A DNA stretch of 64,000 bases from Mucilaginibacter terrae (GTDB taxonomy: Bacteria; Bacteroidota; Bacteroidia; Sphingobacteriales; Sphingobacteriaceae): positions 1,054,001 to 1,118,000 of the forward strand of contig NZ_JAVLVU010000001.1 of the NCBI RefSeq assembly GCF_031951985.1, given 5' to 3'. Within the stretch, counting starts at the first letter, position 1. The number at the start of each line of letters is the position of its first letter. This document shows positions 16,010 to 25,041 of this stretch, in pieces. The position numbers and the translations under genes were made by a program. Under the pieces are notes generated by a model. It worked only from the letters and a program-made list of their open reading frames with translations, was not told where the DNA came from and searched no databases.

Positions 16010-16852
16010 TTACTCCTTTACAAACTTTGCCGCTACCCAATGATTACCGCTAACTTTATGGCTTTCATATTTTAAGCCAACCTTAGCGGCTTCTTCTTTT
16101 ATAATAGCCAGATCCGGGGTTTCGTAAAAACCACTGAAGTAAATATGACCGCCGTCTTTAAGCACCTCGGCGTAACGGCCCATTTGGTCAATGAGGATGT
16201 TGCGATTAATATTGGCTAATATAAGGTCAAATTCTTCGTCGGGTATTTCTTCTTTTGAACCGCAAAGCACATGCATACCTTTAATGTGATTAAGCACTGC
16301 ATTTTCGATAGTGCTTTTGTAGCATAGCATATCATAATCGATAGCTGTGAGGCTGCCTGCACCCAGCATACCTGCCAGTATAGCCAATATACCTGTACCG
16401 CAACCCATATCCAGCACCTTTAAGCCTTCAACTGGGTTTTCGAGCATGGTTTCCATCATGAGGCAGGTTGTGTCATGATGACCGGTACCAAAAGCCATTT
16501 TAGGATCGATAACTATTTCATACGGAAACTCGGGTTTTGCCTCGTGAAAAGTAGCGCGTACCCTAATTTTATCACCCAGTTCAATAGGCTTAAAATTGCT
16601 TTCCCAAACCTCGTTCCAATTGCGCTGTGGTATTAGGTTAACCTCGTACGAAAAACTAACCATATCGCTGTAAAACTCCAATCGCTCGTCAACCTCTGCC
16701 TTATCAAAGTTTTCAGACGGTATGTAAGCCTTAAACCCAAAATCCGTTTCCTCAAAGGTATCAAAACCCAAACTTGCCAATTCATCAATCAGCAAATCCT
16801 TGTGATGTTCTTCGGCATCTAAAATGGTAAATAACAGCTCGTAATAATTCAT
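16010..16852 (-). CDS. prmA: Ribosomal protein L11 methyltransferase
   Basis: The 280-residue enzyme starts at 16852 (MNYYELLFTI); the longer upstream reading frame crosses a repeat. An N-terminal substrate-recognition domain is followed by the SAM-binding Rossmann domain with MAFGTGHHDTTCLMM, LDMGCGTGILAI and DLILANINRNI. It trimethylates L11 (uL11) of the large ribosomal subunit. It is the last gene of a minus-strand series behind rpmE2, the GlmU-like gene and tpiA. The gap to tpiA holds an imperfect palindrome, so it may have its own regulation. Confidence 0.9.
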   Translation of the reverse strand: MNYYELLFTILDAEEHHKDLLIDELASLGFDTFEETDFGFKAYIPSENFDKAEVDERLEFYSDMVSFSYEVNLIPQRNWNEVWESNFKPIELGDKIRVRATFHEAKPEFPYEIVIDPKMAFGTGHHDTTCLMMETMLENPVEGLKVLDMGCGTGILAILAGMLGAGSLTAIDYDMLCYKSTIENAVLNHIKGMHVLCGSKEEIPDEEFDLILANINRNILIDQMGRYAEVLKDGGHIYFSGFYETPDLAIIKEEAAKVGLKYESHKVSGNHWVAAKFVKE

Positions 16853-16857
16853 AATTG

Positions 16858-16950
16858 GTTGTGGTGAATGGTGAATAGATAGTAGTGAGTGGTGAGTAAA
16901 ACAGGCTAACTTTTGGCAACCATTCAACTACTCACCATTCACTACTCACT
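16858..16950. repeat. Word-type imperfect palindrome (GTGAGTAG/GAATGGT family)
   Basis: The left arm uses the words GGTGAATGGTGAATAG and GTAGTGAGTGGTGAGT, and the right arm uses their complements (ACTACTCACCATTCACTACTCACT), around a 20-base unrelated centre. The arms pair only with many slips, because the same short words are permuted. Similar elements sit in the rRNA spacers. Confidence 0.7.
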
Positions 16951-16953
16951 AAC

Positions 16954-17718
16954 TTAATTAAACACTTTCACGATGTCCAAAAAGTCGCGCGACTTTAATG
17001 ATGCACCGCCTATAAGGCCGCCGTCAATATCCGGTTGGGCAAACAGTTCTGGTGCATTTTTAGGGTTAGCGCTTCCGCCATATAAAATGGTGGTATCATC
17101 GGCCACTTCTTGTCCGTATTTAGCGGCAAGTTCGGCACGTATGAAAGCGTGGATTTCCTGTGCCTGGTCTGAGGTTGCGGTTTTACCGGTACCAATAGCC
17201 CAAACAGGTTCGTAGGCAAGAACAACCTGGCCAAATTGTTCGGCACTAAGGTGATACAGGCCTTCTTGCAGCTGGGTTTTAATTACGTCGAAGTATTGAT
17301 TTGCTTCGCGCTCATCCAAAGTTTCGCCTATGCAAAAAATTGGTTTTAAGCCGTTAGCTAATACAGTATCAGTTTTTTTAGCCAGTAACTCGTTGTTTTC
17401 GCCAAAATACTGGCGGCGTTCTGAGTGACCTAAAATTACATAAGCTGCACCGGTAGATTTAATCATTTTGGCCGATGTTTCGCCGGTAAAAGCACCCGAC
17501 TCATTTTGATGAGCATTTTGTGCGCCAATGGCAATTTTATCATAACCTTTGGCTAATTGTGCCAGGCTATGCAAGTGGATGAACGGCGAGCAAACTACGG
17601 CTTGCTGCTGGCCGGTAATTTCATCTTTCACCATGTTTACAATTTCCGAAAAAAGCGCTAAGCCCTCATTGTAATCCATGTTCATTTTCCAGTTGCCGGC
17701 AACTATTTTTTTTCTCAT
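16954..17718 (-). CDS. tpiA: Triosephosphate isomerase
   Basis: The 254-residue protein is a full TIM barrel with substrate lysine in GNWKMN, the catalytic histidine in ILGHSERR, the catalytic glutamate and flexible loop in AYEPVWAIGTGKTA, and the phosphate-binding blocks ILYGGSANPKN and DGGLIGGASL. It interconverts dihydroxyacetone phosphate and glyceraldehyde 3-phosphate in glycolysis and gluconeogenesis. Only four bases separate it from the upstream GlmU-like gene, so the two are cotranscribed. Confidence 0.96.
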   Translation of the reverse strand: MRKKIVAGNWKMNMDYNEGLALFSEIVNMVKDEITGQQQAVVCSPFIHLHSLAQLAKGYDKIAIGAQNAHQNESGAFTGETSAKMIKSTGAAYVILGHSERRQYFGENNELLAKKTDTVLANGLKPIFCIGETLDEREANQYFDVIKTQLQEGLYHLSAEQFGQVVLAYEPVWAIGTGKTATSDQAQEIHAFIRAELAAKYGQEVADDTTILYGGSANPKNAPELFAQPDIDGGLIGGASLKSRDFLDIVKVFN

Positions 17719-17722
17719 GATG

Positions 17723-18904
17723 TTAAAATTTCCTGTATGGTTGGGTTAAATTAAATATGTCTTGCAGTAATTGTTTTTCAGTCTCGTCAAGCTTACGGTC
17801 GCGGCGGGCATATACACGCTCAATGGTTTCAAACATTTTATCGGGTCTGTAAACCTCCAACCCGCTCGAACCTCCCCATGAAAAATCAGGTACAAAATTA
17901 TCCGGGTATCCTCCACCAAAAACATTGGCGCTTACCCCCACTACAGTACCTGTATTGAACATGGTGTTAATACCACATTTAGCATGATCGGCCATTATAA
18001 GTCCGCAAAACTGCAAACCTGTTTTGCGGTAACCATCTAACAAATAATCCCATAATTTTACCTCGCTATAGTTATTTTTCAGGTTCGAATTATTAGTATC
18101 GGCACCAAAGTTACACCACTCACCCACTACCGAATTGCCTAAATATCCTTCGTGCCCCTTCGAAGAATTACCCCAAAGTACCGAGTTGTTGATCTCGCCA
18201 CCTACGCGGCAATACGGACCAATAGTAGTTGCACCATAAATTTTAGCGCCCATCTTTACCTGCGAATTATTACACAGCGCAAATGCACCACGTATGTTCA
18301 CACCTTCCCAAACTTCGCTGTTTTGGCCAATGTAAATGGGGCCGTTTTTAGTATTTAAGTTAGAACATTCTGCAACAGCTCCTTCTTCAGCAAATAAATC
18401 TTCACCAATAATAGTATTGGTAGAGCTGATAGTAGCACTGCTACGCCCCTTGGTAATCAATTGAAAATCGCGGCGCAGTTCAATATCGTTTTTCCTAAAA
18501 ATATCTTCGGGGTGGCGTACACTTATTAAGGCACGTTCATGCTGATGTACACGGTCAAACTTTTGCCCGGGGTTAAACCTCAGGGCATCGCTTTCGCCAA
18601 GGCGTACGGCAATGAGCATATCGCGGTAATAAAGCGAATCGCCTGTTTGAAGTTTATCTATGCTTTCCAGCAAATACTCATCGGGGCAAACCGATCCGTT
18701 AATGAAAATATTATCGGCAGCTATCTCAATGGCAAACATACCATGCAGATAAGGCTGGGTATGGTACGAATAAGTAGTTTTAAGATGCCTGGCCCATTTT
18801 TCGGCAATGGTGAGTATGCCTATGCGCAAACTGGCCACCGGCCGGGTAAAGGTTAATGGCCTTAAGCTGAAGTGGGCATTATCGTCGAACAGAATTAAAG
18901 GCAT
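17723..18904 (-). CDS. Alternative GlmU-like sugar nucleotidyltransferase/acetyltransferase
   Basis: The 393-residue protein begins with an atypical nucleotidyltransferase-like domain (LILFDDNAHFSLRPLTFTRPVASLRIG) and continues from about residue 190 into a left-handed beta-helix hexapeptide domain (IYIGQNSEVWEGVNIRG, GAKIYGATTIGPYCRVGG). This order matches the Bacteroidota-specific alternative GlmU family, believed to supply UDP-GlcNAc for murein and lipopolysaccharide. The canonical GxGxRM loop of GlmU is absent, as in this family. It sits between rpmE2 and tpiA in one run of genes. Confidence 0.8.
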   Translation of the reverse strand: MPLILFDDNAHFSLRPLTFTRPVASLRIGILTIAEKWARHLKTTYSYHTQPYLHGMFAIEIAADNIFINGSVCPDEYLLESIDKLQTGDSLYYRDMLIAVRLGESDALRFNPGQKFDRVHQHERALISVRHPEDIFRKNDIELRRDFQLITKGRSSATISSTNTIIGEDLFAEEGAVAECSNLNTKNGPIYIGQNSEVWEGVNIRGAFALCNNSQVKMGAKIYGATTIGPYCRVGGEINNSVLWGNSSKGHEGYLGNSVVGEWCNFGADTNNSNLKNNYSEVKLWDYLLDGYRKTGLQFCGLIMADHAKCGINTMFNTGTVVGVSANVFGGGYPDNFVPDFSWGGSSGLEVYRPDKMFETIERVYARRDRKLDETEKQLLQDIFNLTQPYRKF

Positions 18905-18910
18905 AGGCCA

Positions 18911-18947
18911 AAAATAAAAAAGTCTCCCGATGTATCAGGAGACTTTT
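18911..18947. terminator. Terminator between rpmE2 and the GlmU-like gene
   Basis: AAAAGTCTCC pairs perfectly with GGAGACTTTT around a 10-base loop, with an A-tract on the left acting as U-tract for rpmE2. It lies just upstream of the GlmU-like start, so that gene needs read-through or a promoter within this gap. Confidence 0.75.
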
Positions 18948-18968
18948 GAATATTTATCGCAGAGTTGA

Positions 18969-19217
18969 TTACTTTTTAGCGTAACGGGTACGGAATTTAT
19001 CGATACGTCCCGCAGTATCAACCAGTTTCATTTTACCGGTATAGAACGGGTGTGAAGTGTGCGAAATCTCTAATTTCACTAATGGATACTCATTGCCGTC
19101 TTCCCATTTAATGGTCTCACGGGTATCAATGCATGATTTAGTGATAAAAGAATATTCGTTAGACATATCTTTGAAAACCACTAATCTATAGTTTGATGGA
19201 TGCAGGTCTTTTTTCAT
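18969..19217 (-). CDS. rpmE2: Ribosomal protein bL31, type B (zinc-free)
   Basis: The 82-residue protein has the L31 signature [19 protein letters not shown] and [21 protein letters not shown]. The single cysteine lies outside any CxxC pair, so it is the C-minus, type B paralogue that replaces zinc-binding L31 when zinc is scarce in some bacteria; in Bacteroidota it is often the only L31. It joins the bottom of the large ribosomal subunit near the subunit bridge. A terminator follows it. Confidence 0.93.
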   Translation of the reverse strand: MKKDLHPSNYRLVVFKDMSNEYSFITKSCIDTRETIKWEDGNEYPLVKLEISHTSHPFYTGKMKLVDTAGRIDKFRTRYAKK

Positions 19218-19324
19218 CTTGTTTTACTTTCCTTTCAAAAGAGGTGCAAATATAGCAATTCAATATTAATATTAAAACAGCAGTTCAATTTATTTTCAAC
19301 AATTTTCATAAGCTTCGCTTTAGT

Positions 19325-19966
19325 TTAAAATCCTATGCCCATTCGCCTCCGTATGCAGTATTCATTATCAAATAATAAATCAAACAATGAGTACTCCTTC
19401 CTTTCTAACTGATAAAAACCGACAGGTGCAGTGTAAGGTATAAATTGCCCTGCTTTTCTGTTTAGTAAAAAAGTATGTTTTGCAAATTTATAATCAGACA
19501 ACATTAGCAATACTGCTTCATAAATAAAATTAACCATTACTTCATCAGGGTCCTGGGTTTTGTCTGCTGCCGAAAGCAAATTCACCAATACCGGATGTGC
19601 CAGTTGGTGTAAATCTTTATTGGCTATAATGCTTTCTTCATGGTAAATAGTAAAGTATGGGCAAAGCAATGAAATTTTTATTTTAATATAATGCGCCACT
19701 GCACGTTCTGGCTGCTGTTCGCAGTTCAGCATAATTGTAATAGCAATTGAAGGAAATTTTCGGTTCCGTTCAATTTTCACATGGAGGTTAGGAAAATTTT
19801 GTTCTATAGCCTGGCGAAGTTGATCAGCTTCATAATATGCCTTATCTATAAATAACTTATTTTCAAGCAATTCATTTATAAGTTTATAATCATCCAGTTC
19901 GTAATCGCCGGAATAATAATGCTCAATTACGCTTTTGAGCTCTTCATAATTGTGATTAATAATCAT
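19325..19966 (-). CDS. Hypothetical 213-residue protein
   Basis: No family is recognised. The N-terminal 45 residues are helical and acidic (YEELKSVIEHYYSGDY, DYKLINELLENKLF), followed by strand-rich segments (FPSIAITIMLNCEQQ, HYIKIKISLLCPYFTIYHEE) and a helical part (VMVNFIYEAVLLMLSDYKF). There is no signal peptide or membrane segment. The gene is AT-rich and stands alone, divergent from the histidine kinase. It could be a recently acquired gene; no phage or defence neighbours support that. Confidence 0.6.
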   Translation of the reverse strand: MIINHNYEELKSVIEHYYSGDYELDDYKLINELLENKLFIDKAYYEADQLRQAIEQNFPNLHVKIERNRKFPSIAITIMLNCEQQPERAVAHYIKIKISLLCPYFTIYHEESIIANKDLHQLAHPVLVNLLSAADKTQDPDEVMVNFIYEAVLLMLSDYKFAKHTFLLNRKAGQFIPYTAPVGFYQLERKEYSLFDLLFDNEYCIRRRMGIGF

Positions 19967-20170
19967 GTATGTTATATTATTAAAATTCAGGTTTATTTTA
20001 CAGTCTGCAAAATAAACTTACATCATAACATCAAAGTATATTTTATTACTAATGGAGATTATTTAACAGCTCTTTCGAAAATAATTTTAAGCAACAAAAA
20101 AAGTTTATAAACTTTAACGGCAAAACGGCGCAATTTGCGTCCGTTGTATTAGCTGACGTTTATATTTTGC

Positions 20171-21511
20171 ATGTTAAATTTCTGGAAAAAGTTAATTGGC
20201 GACGAAGCAATCTATCCGCTCGAAGTAAGAATTTTTCATGCGGTTTGCCTTGCACTCATGGTGAGCATTGCCATTAATGTGCCCATTGCCCTTTACATGC
20301 ATATACCGCAACTGGCTGTATTATTAACCATGGTGGTTGGCTTTGCCGGTTTTTTGTACTATATCTCCCGAATAAAAGGCTTATATAAATATTGTGTAAT
20401 TATATTTCAAGTATTTGTAAATATATCACTGGTTGTTAACTACTATTATAACTCGGGTATTGGTGGGCCTACCTATACTATCTTCTTGCTTGCATTTTTA
20501 GTAACCGTAGCCACCACACCACCAAAGCAATATGCAATATGGCTAACTGTTAATGTATTCCTTATTTTATCATTAATTACTTTAGAATACCGGCAACCCG
20601 GCTTTATCAAAATAACCTATCCCAATAAAGAGAGCGCGTACCTGGACATGGTAGTATCATACGTTATTATTGCAGGTTTTGCTTTTTTAGTTACAGGTTT
20701 TATACGCAAGGGTTATAACCGCCAGCGCGAGGAATTGATGGCCAAATCAAGAGCTTTGGAAGAAGCCAATACCACAAAGAATAAGCTATTATCGGTTTTG
20801 GGGCACGATTTAAAAGAACCGTTGGCTGCTTTACAATTTTACCTGCAGATACTTGCCGAAGGTGATTTGGATGAAACCGAACGTAAAGAAATTAAAAGCC
20901 AGTTGCTGGCCATGACGCGCAGCGCATCAGTTATGCTAAGTAATGTGCTCACATGGTCTAAAGGGCAAATGCAGCATCTCAACCCCAATCTGGAAAACTT
21001 AAACGTAAAAGAGACCCTCGCACATGTGATTGAGCTGGCAGCCAACATCAGCCGCGAAAAACAACTTACTTTTGAGGTAGACATTCCGGACTATGCGTGC
21101 ATTCAGGCCGATAGCCACATGCTCGAACTTATTGTACGTAACCTGTTGATGAATTCCATAAAGTTCACCCCGGCAAATGGTATAATACATTTATCGGCAA
21201 AGCACATTGGGGATCAGTGCATCATACATGTTAAAGACACCGGGGTGGGTATACCTCCGCATATCCAGCAACAAGTTTTTTCGTTGGATATTAAACCCCA
21301 CTCGGGTACCCGGCAGGAAAAAGGCTCAGGACTTGGACTTGTGTTATGCCACGAATTTACTGCGGCGCAGGGTGGCAGCATCACTTTTAATAGTGCTCCC
21401 ACCACTGGTACAACATTTTATTTATCGTTGCCGGCAGCAGTATTAAATGAGGATTTAGCACCGGCCATAACCCACGAAACGGTTATCAAAACAGAGCCTT
21501 ACAATTTTTAA
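20171..21511 (+). CDS. Membrane-bound sensor histidine kinase
   Basis: The 446-residue kinase has about six hydrophobic segments between residues 20 and 185 with very short loops, so it probably senses a membrane or intracellular cue. The dimerisation helix carries the phosphorylated His in SVLGHDLKEPLAALQ (about 211), and the ATPase domain has the N box (ELIVRNLLMNSIKFTP), G1 (VKDTGVGIPP) and G2 (GSGLGL) motifs. No response regulator or receiver domain is adjacent, so it is an orphan kinase. The ATG at 20171 lies one base after a near-consensus -7 box (TATATTTTG), again suggesting a leaderless start. Confidence 0.88.
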   Translation: MLNFWKKLIGDEAIYPLEVRIFHAVCLALMVSIAINVPIALYMHIPQLAVLLTMVVGFAGFLYYISRIKGLYKYCVIIFQVFVNISLVVNYYYNSGIGGPTYTIFLLAFLVTVATTPPKQYAIWLTVNVFLILSLITLEYRQPGFIKITYPNKESAYLDMVVSYVIIAGFAFLVTGFIRKGYNRQREELMAKSRALEEANTTKNKLLSVLGHDLKEPLAALQFYLQILAEGDLDETERKEIKSQLLAMTRSASVMLSNVLTWSKGQMQHLNPNLENLNVKETLAHVIELAANISREKQLTFEVDIPDYACIQADSHMLELIVRNLLMNSIKFTPANGIIHLSAKHIGDQCIIHVKDTGVGIPPHIQQQVFSLDIKPHSGTRQEKGSGLGLVLCHEFTAAQGGSITFNSAPTTGTTFYLSLPAAVLNEDLAPAITHETVIKTEPYNF

Positions 21512-21546
21512 CATTACTTTTCAGGCAAATTTACCCGCTTATTACT

Positions 21547-21554
21547 TACATTTG
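21547..21554 (+). promoter_or_regulatory. -7 box of the B12-uptake operon
   Basis: TACATTTG matches the TAnnTTTG consensus and lies about eight bases before the start of the conserved riboswitch. Confidence 0.55.
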
Positions 21555-21561
21555 CATCGCT

Positions 21562-21728
21562 TTTGGTTTCCGCAGCACCGCTCTACGGAATTAAAAGGGA
21601 ATCTGGTGCAAATCCAGAACTGTCCCGCAGCTGTAAGTTCTAATATAAACTGAGGTCCATTCTTTAGTCACTGTGCGCCACCGCGCATGGGAAGACGGGC
21701 CAAGGGGAACAAGTCAGAATACCTGCCT
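21562..21728 (+). promoter_or_regulatory. Cobalamin (adenosylcobalamin) riboswitch
   Basis: The leader contains the conserved blocks of the B12 box class: AAAAGGGAATCTGGTGCAAA, CCAGAACTGTCCCGCAGCTG with TAAG, GCGCATGGGAAGACGGGCC and AAGTCAGAATACCTGCC. They appear in the expected order and spacing across about 165 bases. Binding of the coenzyme would repress the downstream operon of B12-uptake genes. The expression platform probably lies between 21730 and 21843. Confidence 0.95.
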
Positions 21729-21843
21729 CGAGCATTTATAATTCATAGCTTTCGTGGATTGAAGCTGGATGGAGATACTTTTCGTGATTTTCATTTGTAG
21801 TGTACAATTTTCGGTATGCTGTGGGTATTAACTCACAACACAC

Positions 21844-23880
21844 ATGGAATTAACCGGGCTTTACGCGCATTGGCGTACAGGCTTTGCTGTAATTTTTAAA
21901 TATATTGCCGCCATTTTGGTTGCAATGGCTTGTTGCTGCCTTACAATTAAGGCTCAAGACACAGCCAAAGTACACCAACTCAGAGAGGTACAAGTTTCGC
22001 AGCGCCTTAACACTTTACCGGCCTCTTCGCCTACCCCGTCACAAATACTCAAAGGTGCTGCTTTAGAGCGTCTGAACAGCCTTAGTGTTGCCGATGCTAT
22101 ACGCTATTTCTCTGGAGCACAATTGAAAGATTACGGCGGTGTGGGCGGTTTAAAAACTGTGGATATACGCAGTTTAGGCAGTAGCCAAACAGCCGTGTTT
22201 TACGACGGCATACAATTGGGCAACGCGCAAAACGGGCAGGTTGATCTGAGCAAGTTATCTATGGATAATATTGGTGGTATTGAATTGTACAATGCTCAAA
22301 AAAGCACCATTTTTCAACCTGCCCGCGGATTGGCATCCGGCAGCTCAATTTATTTAAACACCAGGGAACCCACTTTTCTACCTGGAAAAAGTAATTTACT
22401 TAAAGCCAGTTTCAGGGGCGGATCAATGGGGTTGATCAATCCATCGGCACTATGGCAGCACCAAATAAGCAACAGCGTTTATAGCTCGGTAAGTACCGAA
22501 TATACCCGCTCAAACGGCCGCTATAAATTCAGGTATACCAATGGGGTTTATGACACTACCGCCATACGCAACAATGGAGATATAGATGCGTTACGGGTGG
22601 AAGCCGGCTTAAATGGCCGGTTGGCAGATAGTTCATCATGGTCGGTTAAAGCCTATTTGTATAATTCCGAACGCGGCTTGCCGGGAGCAATTATTGAAAA
22701 CCGGTTCGATTATAACCAGCGCGAGTGGGACCGCAACATCTTCGTTCAATCGCGTTATGAGATGCGTGGCAAGGTTTACAGCCTGATGCTGAATGCCAAA
22801 TACGCCAATGATTATATGCGTTACCTCAACCCCGATATTGTTACCACGGAGGGTTTTTCTAACAGTCGTTATCATCAACATGAGGTTTATATTTCGGCGG
22901 CTAATCGGTTAAAAATCAACTCATTTTGGAGTGTAGTGCTATCTGCCGATTATCAGCGCAACACCATGCAGTCTAACATTTTCAGGTTTAGCTATCCTAC
23001 ACGTAACCTGCTGCTTAGCGCGTTAGCAACTCAACTTAAATGGAGCCGGTTAAATGTACAGGCCAACATACTGGGCACCTTTGTTAAAGAGAGTACCGAA
23101 CTTTATCAATCGGCCAATAACCGCACCAAATATACACCTGCTGTTATGGGGTCGTGGCAACCATTTGCAAGCCCCGATTTTCATGTGCGGGGGTTTTACA
23201 AGAGTATTTATCGCTTGCCTACTTTCAACGAGTTGTATTACACCTTTGTAGGCCAGGCTAACCTGCGTCCTGAATATAGCCGACAATTGGATGCCGGGAT
23301 CACATACCAACGGTTTTTAACTGGTAAACTACTCAGGCACATCAGCATACAAACTGATGCTTATTATAACCGCGTTAACGATAAAATTATAGCCGTACCC
23401 AGCCTTAACCTGCAACGCTGGCGTATGGAAAACGTTAGCCGGGTTAACATTAAGGGGCTGGAAACCAATATACAATCAGGCTGGTATTTTAACCAAAAAG
23501 TTTTGCTTAATGCCGGAGTAAGTTACACCTATCAGCAGGCTATTGATGCTACCGATGGTTCGCTCAAAAATCAGCAAATTCCTTATGTGCCTGTTCATAG
23601 CGGATCGGTGCTTGCGGGTATACAGTGGCAAAAGTTTGCCTTTAATTACAGCTTTATTTATACGGGCGACCGGTACAATCAAAAAGCCAATATACCTGAA
23701 AATTATGTACAACCCTGGTACACGCATGATGTATCGGCTTCGTGGAATACGCCGTGGCAGCAACACCAGCTTAAACTGGGTATCGATATAAATAACCTGT
23801 TTAACCAATACTACGATGTAATTACCAACTTCCCTATGCCGGGGCATTACTATCGTTTTAAACTAAGTTTTACCATTTAA
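21844..23880 (+). CDS. btuB: TonB-dependent cobalamin receptor (BtuB-like)
   Basis: The 678-residue outer-membrane protein has a signal region (about 20-38, ending KAQ), a TonB-box-like LREVQVSQR, a plug domain (LSVADAIRYFSGAQLKDYGGVGGLKTVDIRSLGSSQ) and a 22-strand barrel ending in an aromatic FKLSFTI. There is no SusC-type carboxypeptidase-like N-domain, so it resembles true BtuB rather than glycan importers. Control by the riboswitch directly upstream identifies the substrate as cobalamin or a related corrinoid. It leads a four-gene operon whose other members are surface lipoproteins, with an eight-base gap to the next gene. Confidence 0.92.
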   Translation: MELTGLYAHWRTGFAVIFKYIAAILVAMACCCLTIKAQDTAKVHQLREVQVSQRLNTLPASSPTPSQILKGAALERLNSLSVADAIRYFSGAQLKDYGGVGGLKTVDIRSLGSSQTAVFYDGIQLGNAQNGQVDLSKLSMDNIGGIELYNAQKSTIFQPARGLASGSSIYLNTREPTFLPGKSNLLKASFRGGSMGLINPSALWQHQISNSVYSSVSTEYTRSNGRYKFRYTNGVYDTTAIRNNGDIDALRVEAGLNGRLADSSSWSVKAYLYNSERGLPGAIIENRFDYNQREWDRNIFVQSRYEMRGKVYSLMLNAKYANDYMRYLNPDIVTTEGFSNSRYHQHEVYISAANRLKINSFWSVVLSADYQRNTMQSNIFRFSYPTRNLLLSALATQLKWSRLNVQANILGTFVKESTELYQSANNRTKYTPAVMGSWQPFASPDFHVRGFYKSIYRLPTFNELYYTFVGQANLRPEYSRQLDAGITYQRFLTGKLLRHISIQTDAYYNRVNDKIIAVPSLNLQRWRMENVSRVNIKGLETNIQSGWYFNQKVLLNAGVSYTYQQAIDATDGSLKNQQIPYVPVHSGSVLAGIQWQKFAFNYSFIYTGDRYNQKANIPENYVQPWYTHDVSASWNTPWQQHQLKLGIDINNLFNQYYDVITNFPMPGHYYRFKLSFTI

Positions 23881-23888
23881 AGCCTGAC

Positions 23889-25013
23889 ATGAAGAACTTA
23901 ACATACCACTATATCCTGTTTGCTGGTGCATTATTTACCCTGCTGGTTTCATCATGCCGTAAAGATGCAAAGCCTGACGAGGAGCAAACGCAAACTATTT
24001 TTACACCTACCCCAACAAGCACGGTTAAAGGTTTTTACCTGCTTAATGAGGGCAATTTAAACATGAACAAGGCTTCGCTGGATTTTGTGGATTACACCAC
24101 CGGCATTTACCGTAAAAACATTTACAGTACCGCTAACCCCGAAGTTGGCCGTGGATTAGGCGATGTGGGTAATGATATTGCAATATATGGTTCTAAACTG
24201 TACGTGGTGGTTAACAACTCTAACAAAGTTGAGGTACTTAATGCTAAAACCGGCAAACGCATTAGCCAAATTAACCTGGTTAACTGCCGTTACATAACCT
24301 TCCACAACAATAAAGCTTACGTAAGCACTTATATGAGTGCTGTGGGTGCAACCAACGCCGCCAATGGCATAGTGGCTCAAATTGACACCACTACCCTACT
24401 CATTGAACGCCAGGTAACCGTTGGCCGCCAGCCCGAAGAGATGGCTTTGGTAGGCAATAAACTCTATGTAGCTAATTCGGGGGGCTATAGTCCGGCTAAT
24501 TATGAGCGTACAATATCGGTTATTGATTTAACCACGTTTACCGAAACCAAACGCATTGATGTTGCCATTAACCTGGGCTCACTAAAAGCCGACCAGTACG
24601 GCGATCTGTATGTGATTTCACAAGGCGACTACCTGAGCATTCAGCCTAAATTATTGGTTATTGATACGCAAACCGAACGTGTTAAAGCAACCTTCGATAT
24701 ACCTGTACGAACTATTCATATAGATGCCGACCGCCTGTATGCCATTAGTACCAACGGACAAAAGTTTGCTTACAACATAATCAACATACAAAACGAAACC
24801 CTGCTAAATCAAAGCTACATAACAGATGGTACCGACAGTCAAATTACGCAGCCTTATGGCCTTACAGTAAATCCTGTTACCAAAGAGGTTTTGTTAACCG
24901 ACGCCAGGGATTACGTTACCCAGGGCACCCTGTATTGTTTTGGCACCGATGGCCGCAAAAAATGGAGCGTAACTACCGGAGATATACCCGCACACTTTGC
25001 ATTTACATTTTAA
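23889..25013 (+). CDS. YncE-like beta-propeller lipoprotein (BtuG-like), copy 1
   Basis: The 374-residue protein has a lipobox (LLVSSCRKD) and a seven-bladed propeller of the DUF5074/YncE type, visible as repeated KLYVVVNNSNKVEVLNAK, KAYVSTYMS and KLYVANSGG blades. In Bacteroides the surface lipoprotein BtuG has this fold and captures B12 with very high affinity, handing it to BtuB. Position behind a riboswitch-controlled btuB makes the same role likely. A close relative follows at 25042. The exact substrate-binding loops cannot be confirmed from sequence alone. Confidence 0.82.
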   Translation: MKNLTYHYILFAGALFTLLVSSCRKDAKPDEEQTQTIFTPTPTSTVKGFYLLNEGNLNMNKASLDFVDYTTGIYRKNIYSTANPEVGRGLGDVGNDIAIYGSKLYVVVNNSNKVEVLNAKTGKRISQINLVNCRYITFHNNKAYVSTYMSAVGATNAANGIVAQIDTTTLLIERQVTVGRQPEEMALVGNKLYVANSGGYSPANYERTISVIDLTTFTETKRIDVAINLGSLKADQYGDLYVISQGDYLSIQPKLLVIDTQTERVKATFDIPVRTIHIDADRLYAISTNGQKFAYNIINIQNETLLNQSYITDGTDSQITQPYGLTVNPVTKEVLLTDARDYVTQGTLYCFGTDGRKKWSVTTGDIPAHFAFTF

Positions 25014-25041
25014 CATATATACATTAATTCCAACTTAAAAA

